DNA of 12,624 nt. It comes from an uncultured Mucispirillum sp. (GTDB lineage Bacteria; Chrysiogenota; Deferribacteres; Deferribacterales; Mucispirillaceae). Where the stretch lies: positions 1 through 12,624 of the forward strand of contig CAMEZN010000011.1 in assembly GCA_945947845.1 (NCBI GenBank), given 5' to 3'. Under the pieces are notes generated by a model. That model ran no database searches. It was not told where the DNA came from and was given only the letters and a program-made list of their open reading frames with translations. Positions 6,700 through 12,624 of the stretch are shown here, one piece after another (within the stretch, counting starts at the first letter, position 1; each line of letters begins with the position of its first letter). The translations under genes and the position numbers were made by a program.

Positions 6700-7161
6700 T
6701 TATCTTAATGAAACTTGTATTGTAAAATCTCCCACATCGGTTGAAAATGGAACACATATATATGGAGCATATTCCACTTCTTTAAAAAGCCTTGTTCCTT
6801 TACCTAATACAAATGTAGGAGTGCTTAGTTTAAAAGTGAAGCCAAGTTCAGTAAGTTTTCCTTTTGCACTACCAGAAATCATATTGATAATTTCACCAAT
6901 AGCATCCATAACATCTTTATCAAGAAACTGTTTTTCTTCCATTATAAGAGCACTTGCCATTTTTTTTGCATCATCTTCACTAAGAGCTATAACAAATGCT
7001 CCTTTTTTATCACCTGCCATTCTTATAACAGCAGAAAGATGATTTAAATTTATGTCATAATGGTATACATAAGGCTTGCCTTTTTTACATTCCACATGAA
7101 AGCACTGATTTATTACATCTAAAACACCAGCCATTACACAGTTAAGGTATTCTGCCTTCAT
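6700..7161 (-). CDS. cheX: CheX-type chemotaxis protein (CheY-P phosphatase)
   Basis: A 153-residue cytoplasmic protein of normal CheX length. The helix DAIGEIINMISGSAKGKL (86-103) holds the family's E-x2-N motif as Glu90 and Asn93, the residues that in CheX and CheC-type phosphatases position CheY-P and the attacking water. The following G97/K100 pattern is typical. The role expected is removal of phosphate from CheY-P to reset flagellar signalling. No other chemotaxis gene is in the window. It is the last gene of a leftward run, 25 bp after ilvA, with a strong Shine-Dalgarno AAGGAG 7 nt from the ATG, so it is probably co-transcribed with ilvA. A few CheX-like proteins serve outside chemotaxis, which remains possible. 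Confidence 0.88.
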   Translation of the reverse strand: MKAEYLNCVMAGVLDVINQCFHVECKKGKPYVYHYDINLNHLSAVIRMAGDKKGAFVIALSEDDAKKMASALIMEEKQFLDKDVMDAIGEIINMISGSAKGKLTELGFTFKLSTPTFVLGKGTRLFKEVEYAPYICVPFSTDVGDFTIQVSLR

Positions 7162-7186
7162 AAAAGTACTCCTTTTTTATATATAC

Positions 7187-8395
7187 TTAACATACTGTAA
7201 CATCAAACCCTGCTTTTTTCAAGGCAATTACAATTTGTTCTATATGTTCCATACTTTTTGTTTCAAGCTCTAAATTAACTCTTGAAAAGCCAATAGGGAG
7301 CCCTGCACCAAACCTGTCATGACGAATATCTAATATATTTGCTCCCTCATCTGCTAAAAATTTTGTTATATGTGCAAGAGAACCGGGTATATCTTTAAGA
7401 TTTAGTGTAATTTCTAAAAATCTTCCTGATGTGGACATACCTTTACTTATAATCCTTGAAATCATATTTATATCAATATTTCCGCCAGATACTATCAAAA
7501 CATTTTTTTTATCTTTATAATCAATAGTTCTAGACATTATTGCAGCAAGTGGAGCAGCTCCAGCCCCTTCTACTACAAGTTTTGCTTTTTCCATATATTC
7601 AAGGATTGATGCTGCTATCATATTTTCTGATACTGTAACTATATCATCAAGATATTTAAGACAAATATCATAAGTAATATCACCCGGAGTTTTTACAGAA
7701 ATACCTTCTGCAATAATTGATGAACCTGTAACCCTTACAATTCTTCTTTTACGGAGAGAAGCCGTCATTCCACTTACAGCTTCTGATTGAACACCTATTA
7801 TTTTTGCTTTGCTGCCAGTTTCTTTTAAATAAGCAGCTATACCAGAAGCAAGACCGCCACCGCCAACTGGGATAATAACATTATCTGCGTCCTGCATTTC
7901 TTTTAAAATTTCAACAGCAATAGTTCCCTGTCCTGCTATTACATCTAAATTATTAAATGGGTGTATAAGATACAGCCCTCTTTCTTCTGCAAGAATTTCT
8001 GCCATAGTTGCTGCATCATCATAAGTTTCTCCATGCAGCACAACTTCTGCTCCGTATGACTTTGTATTATTTATTTTAACAAGCGGAGTATGCACAGGCA
8101 TAACTATTACAGCTTTGACACCTATTAATTTAGCACTAAAAGCAACACCTTGTGCATGGTTGCCAGCACTTGCTGTAATAACACCATTTGCACACTTCTC
8201 CTTATTTTTCAGGATAGCATTTAATGCACCGCGAACTTTAAAAGAACCAGTTCTTTGAAGATTTTCAAGTTTAAAATATATCCCTGCTCTATAATTTTCT
8301 GAAAATGAAGCTGAATGATAAAGCGGAATATTTTTGACATAAGGTGATATTGCTTCATAAGCTGCTTCAATATCTTTTTTTAAATCATTTACCAT
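7187..8395 (-). CDS. ilvA: threonine ammonia-lyase with C-terminal ACT domain
   Basis: A 402-residue PLP enzyme, the medium form with one ACT domain. It converts L-threonine to 2-oxobutanoate and ammonia, the first step toward isoleucine. The PLP lysine is Lys53 in GSFKVRGALNAI; TASAGNHAQGVA (74-85) binds substrate; the glycine loop VGGGGLASG (177-185) holds the PLP phosphate; SGGNID (303-308) is the typical late motif. The ACT domain covers ~325-402 (LEITLNLKDIPGSLAHITKF onward) and may mediate allosteric control. All key residues are present. The Shine-Dalgarno AAAGG sits 8 nt before the ATG. The ankyrin gene ends 20 bp upstream and cheX starts 25 bp downstream on the same strand, so one transcript is likely. 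A catabolic role, as for TdcB, cannot be excluded. Confidence 0.95.
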   Translation of the reverse strand: MVNDLKKDIEAAYEAISPYVKNIPLYHSASFSENYRAGIYFKLENLQRTGSFKVRGALNAILKNKEKCANGVITASAGNHAQGVAFSAKLIGVKAVIVMPVHTPLVKINNTKSYGAEVVLHGETYDDAATMAEILAEERGLYLIHPFNNLDVIAGQGTIAVEILKEMQDADNVIIPVGGGGLASGIAAYLKETGSKAKIIGVQSEAVSGMTASLRKRRIVRVTGSSIIAEGISVKTPGDITYDICLKYLDDIVTVSENMIAASILEYMEKAKLVVEGAGAAPLAAIMSRTIDYKDKKNVLIVSGGNIDINMISRIISKGMSTSGRFLEITLNLKDIPGSLAHITKFLADEGANILDIRHDRFGAGLPIGFSRVNLELETKSMEHIEQIVIALKKAGFDVTVC

Positions 8396-8415
8396 ATACT
8401 ATACCTTTCTCTCTT

Positions 8416-9417
8416 TTAGTGCATAATAATATTTGAGTCATTATTATTTAAATTAATATTTATTGTATTACCATTATTTTCCTGTTTTGGTTCATCAACT
8501 ACCATATATTGACGAAGCAGTGCAATAATGTGGTCATGTCCGAATTTTCTTGCATGGTCTAATACATTTTCTCCGGCATTATCTTTTATAGAAGTATCTG
8601 CTCCATTATCTAAAAGCAGCTTTGCTGTATTATATCTGCCGCTTTCTGAGGCAAGCATTAATGCTGTTAAGCCGTCTTTATTCTGGCTGTTTACATTTGC
8701 ACCATATTCTATAAGCATATCAAGAGCCTTTTGATTACCATTAATTGCTGCTTTCATTAGTGGAGTATTCCCATAGTCATCTTGAATATTAATGTCTGCA
8801 CCATAATCTAAAAATTTAGTAAGCACATCAATATTACCGTCAAATGCAGCAGCAGAAACTGGGGTTTCTCCGTCAGTGCCTACCACATTAATATCAGCAC
8901 CTTTTGAGAGAAAATAGTTTACCATATTTGCATTGCCATATTTTGCAGCATACATTAAAGCAGTATGACCCCATCTGTCTTTAAAGTTAATATCTGCCCC
9001 TTTGTTAAGGATTACTTCTGCAATGCTTGTATCATCTCTAAATGCTGAATACATAAGAGGAGTTCTTCCTGTAACATCAAAAATATCAACATTATTGGTT
9101 GATTCTATGGCTTTTAATATATCTTCCTTTGTGCCTTTTCTAAAAGCTTCAAAAATAGGGTTGTCATTTGATACATACTGAGAATCAAATTTATTAACAG
9201 GCACATCAAGAGGGGCACCAAGTTCATCAAGAGCTTGTGTAATATTATCAGCTGCTGTAATCTGTTTTTTTATCTTTTCAGGTATTTTTGCCATTACAGT
9301 TTCAGGTATGCGGGGAGTAATATATTTTTTGATAAGGTTAAAATCAGTAAAATATAAATAAGCACCACCGCCAGCTAAAAGCCCTAAAAAGAATAATAAA
9401 AATAAAAACTTTTTCAT
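8416..9417 (-). CDS. membrane-anchored ankyrin-repeat protein
   Basis: A 333-residue protein. Residues 4-23 form an uncleaved-looking hydrophobic segment after MKK, so it is probably tethered to the inner membrane with the rest in the periplasm. A charged linker (~25-80) leads to about seven ankyrin repeats at ~84-305. The T-P/A-L positions are spaced at exactly 33 residues: Thr119, Thr152, Thr185, Thr218 and Thr251, with Asn284 in the last repeat. The tail (~311-330) is asparagine-rich. No enzyme domain is seen; it probably binds proteins. The start must be this ATG, because an in-frame TAG ends two codons before it. AGGA is only 1 nt from the ATG, unusually close. It lies 54 bp after thiH and 20 bp before ilvA. 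It is a relative in type of the large exported ankyrin protein encoded at 3186-5441. Confidence 0.92.
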   Translation of the reverse strand: MKKFLFLLFFLGLLAGGGAYLYFTDFNLIKKYITPRIPETVMAKIPEKIKKQITAADNITQALDELGAPLDVPVNKFDSQYVSNDNPIFEAFRKGTKEDILKAIESTNNVDIFDVTGRTPLMYSAFRDDTSIAEVILNKGADINFKDRWGHTALMYAAKYGNANMVNYFLSKGADINVVGTDGETPVSAAAFDGNIDVLTKFLDYGADINIQDDYGNTPLMKAAINGNQKALDMLIEYGANVNSQNKDGLTALMLASESGRYNTAKLLLDNGADTSIKDNAGENVLDHARKFGHDHIIALLRQYMVVDEPKQENNGNTININLNNNDSNIIMH

Positions 9418-9433
9418 ATCCTACCAGTTGTAT

Positions 9434-9461
9434 TTTATATAATAAATGAAGTATAAATCAA
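9434..9461 (-). promoter_or_regulatory. possible internal promoter for the ankyrin-ilvA-cheX genes
   Basis: On the minus strand TTGATT (9461-9456) and TATAAA (9439-9434) are 16 nt apart in the 54-bp gap after thiH. Transcription would start near 9427, leaving a leader of only about 10 nt before the ankyrin ATG. It would separate these three genes from thiamine control. A+T-rich background makes this a tentative call. Confidence 0.4.
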
Positions 9462-9471
9462 CTATTATTTT

Positions 9472-10599
9472 TTACTTAGCAAAATTTATGCCCTGCATAG
9501 AATTATCCCAGTCTTTTAATACTGGGTCAAAGCCTAGTTTTTTTATTGTGCTGCAAAATTCTTCAACAGACCTGTTATCTTCTATGGAAAATTGAGCTGC
9601 TTCTTCCTGTGCAGCACTGTAACCACCCGGTTCTGTTTTAGAGCCTGCACTCATGATTGTTGCTCCAAGGTATATTAATTTATCTCGTAGTGGAGCTGGC
9701 TCTCTTGTGGATATATTAATACCTGCATCATGAAGAAACATTCTGTAAGCAAAAATGAGCTGCAATAAATTCTTATCACTGACACTATATTCCGGCTTAT
9801 ATTCACCTGCTGCATGTCTAATCCGTGGGAAAGATGATGAAATAAGGCTTCGCCAGTATTTTTTTGATAGATATTTAGCATGAAGGCTCATATAAAAAGT
9901 ATCTATTCTATAATCTGTAAGCCCAAGAAGTGCTCCAAGACCAATAAATCTCATTCCAGCCTGAGCTGCTCTTTCGGGAGTATCAAGCCTGTATAAATAA
10001 TCAGATTTTGGGCCTGCCGGGTGAAATGATGGGTATAAACTTTCTATATATGTTTCTTGGAACATAGTAAGCCCGTCTGCACCAGCATTATGCAGTTCTT
10101 CATACTGATTTAATGTAAGGGAAGGCACTTCAATAGAAACAAAAGGAAAATACTCTGCACAAAGTTTGACAGACTGTAAAAGCATATCAAAAGAAAATTT
10201 CTTCATATTATCCCCAGTAACAAGGATAACATTCTTAATGCCGTATGATGCAACTATTTTTGCTTCTTTTTCTATTTCTTCAAGTGATAAAGCTACTCGC
10301 GGTATATTATTTTTACGATTAAAACCGCAGTATATACAGCTGTTTGTGCAAAAGTTAGAAAGGTAAATTGGAGCATATATTCTAATAGTTTTACCAAACC
10401 GCTGCATAGTGATATTATGAGAAATTTCTGCCATTTCTTCTAAATAAATTTCTGCTTTTGGGCTTAAAAGATATGCTAAATCTTTCTCATTAACCCTTTC
10501 TTTATAAAGAGCATTTTTTATATTTTTTTCATCAGCATTATATATTAAATCCTTAACATATTCATAAGGATATTCTTTAATAATCTCATAAAAACTCAT
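9472..10599 (-). CDS. thiH: 2-iminoacetate synthase ThiH (radical SAM tyrosine lyase)
   Basis: A 375-residue radical SAM enzyme, normal length. It cleaves L-tyrosine to dehydroglycine and p-cresol; dehydroglycine feeds ThiG for the thiazole ring of thiamine. The [4Fe-4S] cluster ligands are Cys84, Cys88 and Cys91 in FCTNSCIYCGF, the required CxxxCxxC. Further family features are VTGDN and the C-terminal part with STREPAPLRDKL and MSAGSKTEPGGY. It is an oxygen-sensitive enzyme, the anaerobe's alternative to the glycine oxidase ThiO. Its ATG overlaps the thiG stop codon by one base (TAATG), so translation is probably coupled; AAAGGA lies about 10 nt upstream. No TPP riboswitch motif is visible upstream of the thiG-thiH pair. 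Confidence 0.96.
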   Translation of the reverse strand: MSFYEIIKEYPYEYVKDLIYNADEKNIKNALYKERVNEKDLAYLLSPKAEIYLEEMAEISHNITMQRFGKTIRIYAPIYLSNFCTNSCIYCGFNRKNNIPRVALSLEEIEKEAKIVASYGIKNVILVTGDNMKKFSFDMLLQSVKLCAEYFPFVSIEVPSLTLNQYEELHNAGADGLTMFQETYIESLYPSFHPAGPKSDYLYRLDTPERAAQAGMRFIGLGALLGLTDYRIDTFYMSLHAKYLSKKYWRSLISSSFPRIRHAAGEYKPEYSVSDKNLLQLIFAYRMFLHDAGINISTREPAPLRDKLIYLGATIMSAGSKTEPGGYSAAQEEAAQFSIEDNRSVEEFCSTIKKLGFDPVLKDWDNSMQGINFAK

Positions 10600-11375
10600 T
10601 ATAATATATCCTTTAATAATCCTTTAACAGGGCTTGAAGGGGCAGCATAATTTGAAATCGGAGCAGGGCCAGCATCTACTGCAAGTTCTGCTGCCTGCAC
10701 TGCATATTTAAATGCTGCTGCCATTTTTACAGGGTCAGCAGCAGCTGCAATAGCTGTATTGACAAGCACAGCATCAGCCCCTAATTCTATTGCTTCTGCT
10801 GCATGACTTGGAAGACCAAGTCCTGCATCTATTACAACAGGAACAGAAGAATTTTCTATAATAATTTTTATCATTTCCAGTGTTTTTATTCCTTTATTTG
10901 TTCCAATAGGAGCAGCAAGGGGCATAACTGTAACACAGCCTGCTTCTTCTAAATGTTTTGCTAAAACAGGGTCTGCATTAATATAAGGCATAACATTAAA
11001 CCCTTCTTTAACAAGTATTTCAGCTGCTTTTAATGTTTCAATTGGGTCTGGCAGCAGATGATATGGGTCTGGTGTAACTTCTAATTTTACCCATGGTTCA
11101 CAGCCTGCTGCACGGGCAAGGCGGGCAAGGCGGACTGCTTCTTCTGCATTAGCTGCACCTGATGTATTTGGTAAAAGCAGATATTTATTCCTATCTATAT
11201 GGTTTAATATATCATCATTATTATCATTAATATCAACTCGCCTTAATGCAACAGTTACTATTTCTGCACCAGATTGATTTAGTGCCTGTTCCATAACAGA
11301 TGATGATTGAAATTTACCAGTCCCAACCATCAGCCTGCTTTGAAACTTCCTGCCGGCTATTATTAAATTGCTCAT
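10599..11375 (-). CDS. thiG: thiazole synthase ThiG
   Basis: A 258-residue TIM-barrel enzyme, normal length. It condenses 1-deoxy-D-xylulose 5-phosphate, dehydroglycine from ThiH and sulfur from ThiS thiocarboxylate into the thiazole phosphate of thiamine. The Schiff-base lysine is Lys97 in [11 protein letters not shown]. Other conserved blocks are LMVGTGKF (15-22), TVALRR (41-46), [13 protein letters not shown] (151-163) and the late [22 protein letters not shown] region. The start has GAGGA 5 nt upstream. It is the first gene of the leftward run and is directly followed by thiH. Its sulfur donor genes thiS and thiF are not in the window, nor are thiC, thiD or thiE, so they must lie elsewhere. 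Confidence 0.96.
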   Translation of the reverse strand: MSNLIIAGRKFQSRLMVGTGKFQSSSVMEQALNQSGAEIVTVALRRVDINDNNDDILNHIDRNKYLLLPNTSGAANAEEAVRLARLARAAGCEPWVKLEVTPDPYHLLPDPIETLKAAEILVKEGFNVMPYINADPVLAKHLEEAGCVTVMPLAAPIGTNKGIKTLEMIKIIIENSSVPVVIDAGLGLPSHAAEAIELGADAVLVNTAIAAAADPVKMAAAFKYAVQAAELAVDAGPAPISNYAAPSSPVKGLLKDIL

Positions 11376-11407
11376 ATTTTCCTCATTTTATATCATTAAT
11401 CACCTAT

Positions 11408-11436
11408 AATCTAATACAACTATAAAAAATTGTCAT
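11408..11436 (-). promoter_or_regulatory. possible promoter for thiGH
   Basis: On the minus strand ATGACA (11436-11431), five of six consensus bases, is followed after 17 nt by TAGATT (11413-11408), four of six. The start would be near 11401 with a leader of about 25 nt, too short to hold a TPP riboswitch. Confidence 0.4.
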
Positions 11437-11501
11437 TATATTTTTTATTCTACAATTTATTAAAATCTGTCTTTTATATTAATATTTTATATTTATTATT
11501 C

Positions 11502-11530
11502 TTGTATTTAGAAAATCTGTATGTTACTAT
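11502..11530 (+). promoter_or_regulatory. promoter for the cytidylate kinase-like gene
   Basis: TTGTAT (11502-11507) and TACTAT (11525-11530) are 17 nt apart, and TG at 11522-11523 makes an extended -10. Transcription would start near 11537, giving a leader of about 27 nt with a perfect AGGAGG (11553-11558) 5 nt before the ATG. Confidence 0.55.
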
Positions 11531-11563
11531 ATATTTAAAGTAGTATATATTTAGGAGGCAGAT

Positions 11564-12166
11564 ATGGCTGGCTGTATTATCACTATAAGCAGGGAATATG
11601 GTTCTGGCGGCAGGATTATTGGTCAGGCTCTTGCAGAACAGTTGAAAATTCCTTTTTATGACAGAGGCCTTGTGGAAATGATTTCTGAAAAAAGCGGTTT
11701 ATCAGAAAAATTTATTAACGAGGCAGAGCTTTATAGGGAAGAAGCTATAAAATATGCAGGTTATGATGTAACACTGCAAATGCCTTTAACTCATGTAGTT
11801 TTTCATGCAGAAGCAGAAGTTATATCTAAAATAGCTGATGAAGGCGACTGTGTTATTGTAGGAAGATGTGCTGACTATGTGCTGCAAAATAGACAAGATG
11901 TTTTAAATGTATTTGTTTATGCTTCTATGCAAAATAGAATAGAAAGAATTACAAAACTTTATGGTGATAAAGTAAGTAATGTAAAAGCATTTATTACAAG
12001 GTATGATAAAGACAGAGCCGCATATTATGACTATTATACTGATAAAAAATGGGGTGATTTACGTTCATATCATTTAAGTGTAAATAGTGATATGGGTATT
12101 GATTCTTGTGTAGAAATAATTAAAACAGCATACAATAACTGGAAAGACGGTATTCAGCTGGTATAA
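11564..12166 (+). CDS. cytidylate kinase-like family protein
   Basis: A 200-residue cytoplasmic protein that matches the cytidylate kinase-like group (Cytidylate_kin2) rather than true Cmk. It starts with IITISREYGSGGRIIGQALA (5-24), where the nucleotide loop is GSGGRIIG instead of the usual GxxGxGKS/T; the lysine is missing, as is usual in this group. Other landmarks are FYDRGL (31-36), VIVGRCADYVL (97-107) and the lid-type DKDRAAYYDYYTDKKWG (148-164). It probably binds or phosphorylates a nucleotide or related molecule, but the substrate is not established. The ribosome site is perfect (AGGAGG, 5 nt). An MFS transporter gene follows after 43 bp on the same strand with no clear terminator between, so the two may share a transcript. 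It diverges from thiG. Confidence 0.88.
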   Translation: MAGCIITISREYGSGGRIIGQALAEQLKIPFYDRGLVEMISEKSGLSEKFINEAELYREEAIKYAGYDVTLQMPLTHVVFHAEAEVISKIADEGDCVIVGRCADYVLQNRQDVLNVFVYASMQNRIERITKLYGDKVSNVKAFITRYDKDRAAYYDYYTDKKWGDLRSYHLSVNSDMGIDSCVEIIKTAYNNWKDGIQLV

Positions 12167-12182
12167 ATAACTCTTTCTTATT

Positions 12183-12201
12183 CTGCATTATATATATGCA
12201 G
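12183..12201 (+). promoter_or_regulatory. small hairpin covering the MFS ribosome site
   Basis: CTGCAT (12183-12188) pairs perfectly with ATGCAG (12196-12201) across a 7-nt loop. The 3' arm includes the first bases of the AGGTGA Shine-Dalgarno (12200-12205) of the MFS gene. No T run follows, so it is not a terminator. It could be a translation-control hairpin or a DNA operator. Confidence 0.35.
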
Positions 12202-12209
12202 GTGAATAT

Positions 12210-12624
12210 ATGAGCAATTCATTTTCAGCAAGGCTTATTGTTACAGTAATATCCCTTGCTATTCTTACTTTCATGGGGATTTTCTCAGAAACAAGTCTGG
12301 CTATTGTATCTCCGCATTTAATGGAGGAGTTTCAAGTATCAGCAGTAGCAGTTCAGTGGCTTACTTCTGGTTTTCTGCTGCTTTTGGCAGTGGCTATACC
12401 ACTTTCTCCATTTTTAGTCAAAACTATCTCTACAAAACTTCTTTTTAGGTTTGCCGTGATTATATTTATTACTGGAACAATAATGGGAGCTTTCGCCAGT
12501 AATTTTACAATGCTCTTATTAGGCAGGCTTATTATGGCAGTTGGCACAGGCTGTTCTCTGCCGCTTTTGACAAATATAGTGCTTGAAGAAACCACACCTT
12601 ATCAAAGAGGCACACTGCTTGGTA
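12210..12624 (+). CDS. MFS transporter, DHA2 (EmrB/QacA) type, N-terminal part (3' end beyond window)
   Basis: The frame from the ATG at 12210 runs 138 codons to the window edge without a stop. Four hydrophobic segments are visible, at ~8-30, ~45-65, ~76-98 and ~100-122. The ends of TM1 and start of TM2 read SLAIVSPHLMEEFQVSAVAV then QWLTSGFLL, the pattern of 14-helix DHA2 multidrug or acid exporters, and LLLGRLIMAVGTG (103-115) matches the conserved arginine-containing TM4. The usual GxxxDRxGRK loop between TM2 and TM3 is replaced by a degenerate PLSPFLVKTISTKLL. It presumably exports small molecules by proton antiport; the substrate cannot be read from this piece. AGGTGA lies 4 nt before the ATG. 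It follows the cytidylate kinase-like gene by 43 bp. Confidence 0.88.
   Translation, partial: MSNSFSARLIVTVISLAILTFMGIFSETSLAIVSPHLMEEFQVSAVAVQWLTSGFLLLLAVAIPLSPFLVKTISTKLLFRFAVIIFITGTIMGAFASNFTMLLLGRLIMAVGTGCSLPLLTNIVLEETTPYQRGTLLG

Noticed and set aside
11376..11563. TPP riboswitch before thiG
   Set aside because: The CTGAGA and ACCTGATCTGGxTAATxCC signature blocks are absent on the minus strand, and the predicted leader is too short.
12353..12595. Minus-strand open frame of 80 codons
   Set aside because: It lies antisense to the transporter frame, which has a good start, hydrophobic segments and family motifs.

Overview
The window comes from an A+T-rich bacterial chromosome (about 30% G+C by eye). 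The cell envelope looks Gram-negative: two proteins carry Sec-type signal peptides, and a third has an N-terminal membrane anchor. ThiH rather than ThiO for thiazole synthesis, and a DUF362/ferredoxin protein, suggest an anaerobe. CheX suggests a chemotactic, motile cell. A host-associated Deferribacterota-type organism such as Mucispirillum would fit, but that is an inference from gene content and composition, not an identification.

Layout. (1) 1-1831, minus strand: a DUF362 protein with two 4Fe-4S motifs (cut by the left edge) and, upstream of it, an exported alpha/beta hydrolase; each has its own sigma-70-like promoter. (2) 1832-2966: a 316-bp divergent control region and an IclR-type regulator on the plus strand. 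GAATAG motifs overlap the promoters of both the hydrolase and the regulator, so the regulator probably controls both. A clear terminator follows it. (3) 3186-5441, plus strand: a large exported ankyrin-repeat protein. (4) 5442-6699: a repeat-rich island. Palindromic elements with ends of the type GTCATnnTGAGC lie in inverted orientation on both sides of a lone DUF6194 gene, and a 234-bp G+C-richer, hairpin-rich stretch sits inside the right-hand repeat block. (5) 6700-11375, minus strand: a run of five closely spaced genes, thiG-thiH-ank-ilvA-cheX, read leftward. (6) 11564-12624, plus strand, divergent from thiG: a cytidylate kinase-like protein and the start of an MFS drug-type exporter, cut by the right edge.

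How the genes relate. ThiG and ThiH make the thiazole half of thiamine, but thiS, thiF, thiC and thiE are not here. IlvA deaminates threonine for isoleucine synthesis and CheX dephosphorylates CheY-P, so the five-gene run looks functionally mixed. The two ankyrin proteins are both exported or membrane-anchored with no catalytic domain, suggesting envelope protein-protein interaction roles. The most unusual part is the repeat island. I see no CRISPR array, tRNA, rRNA, transposase or recognised riboswitch.
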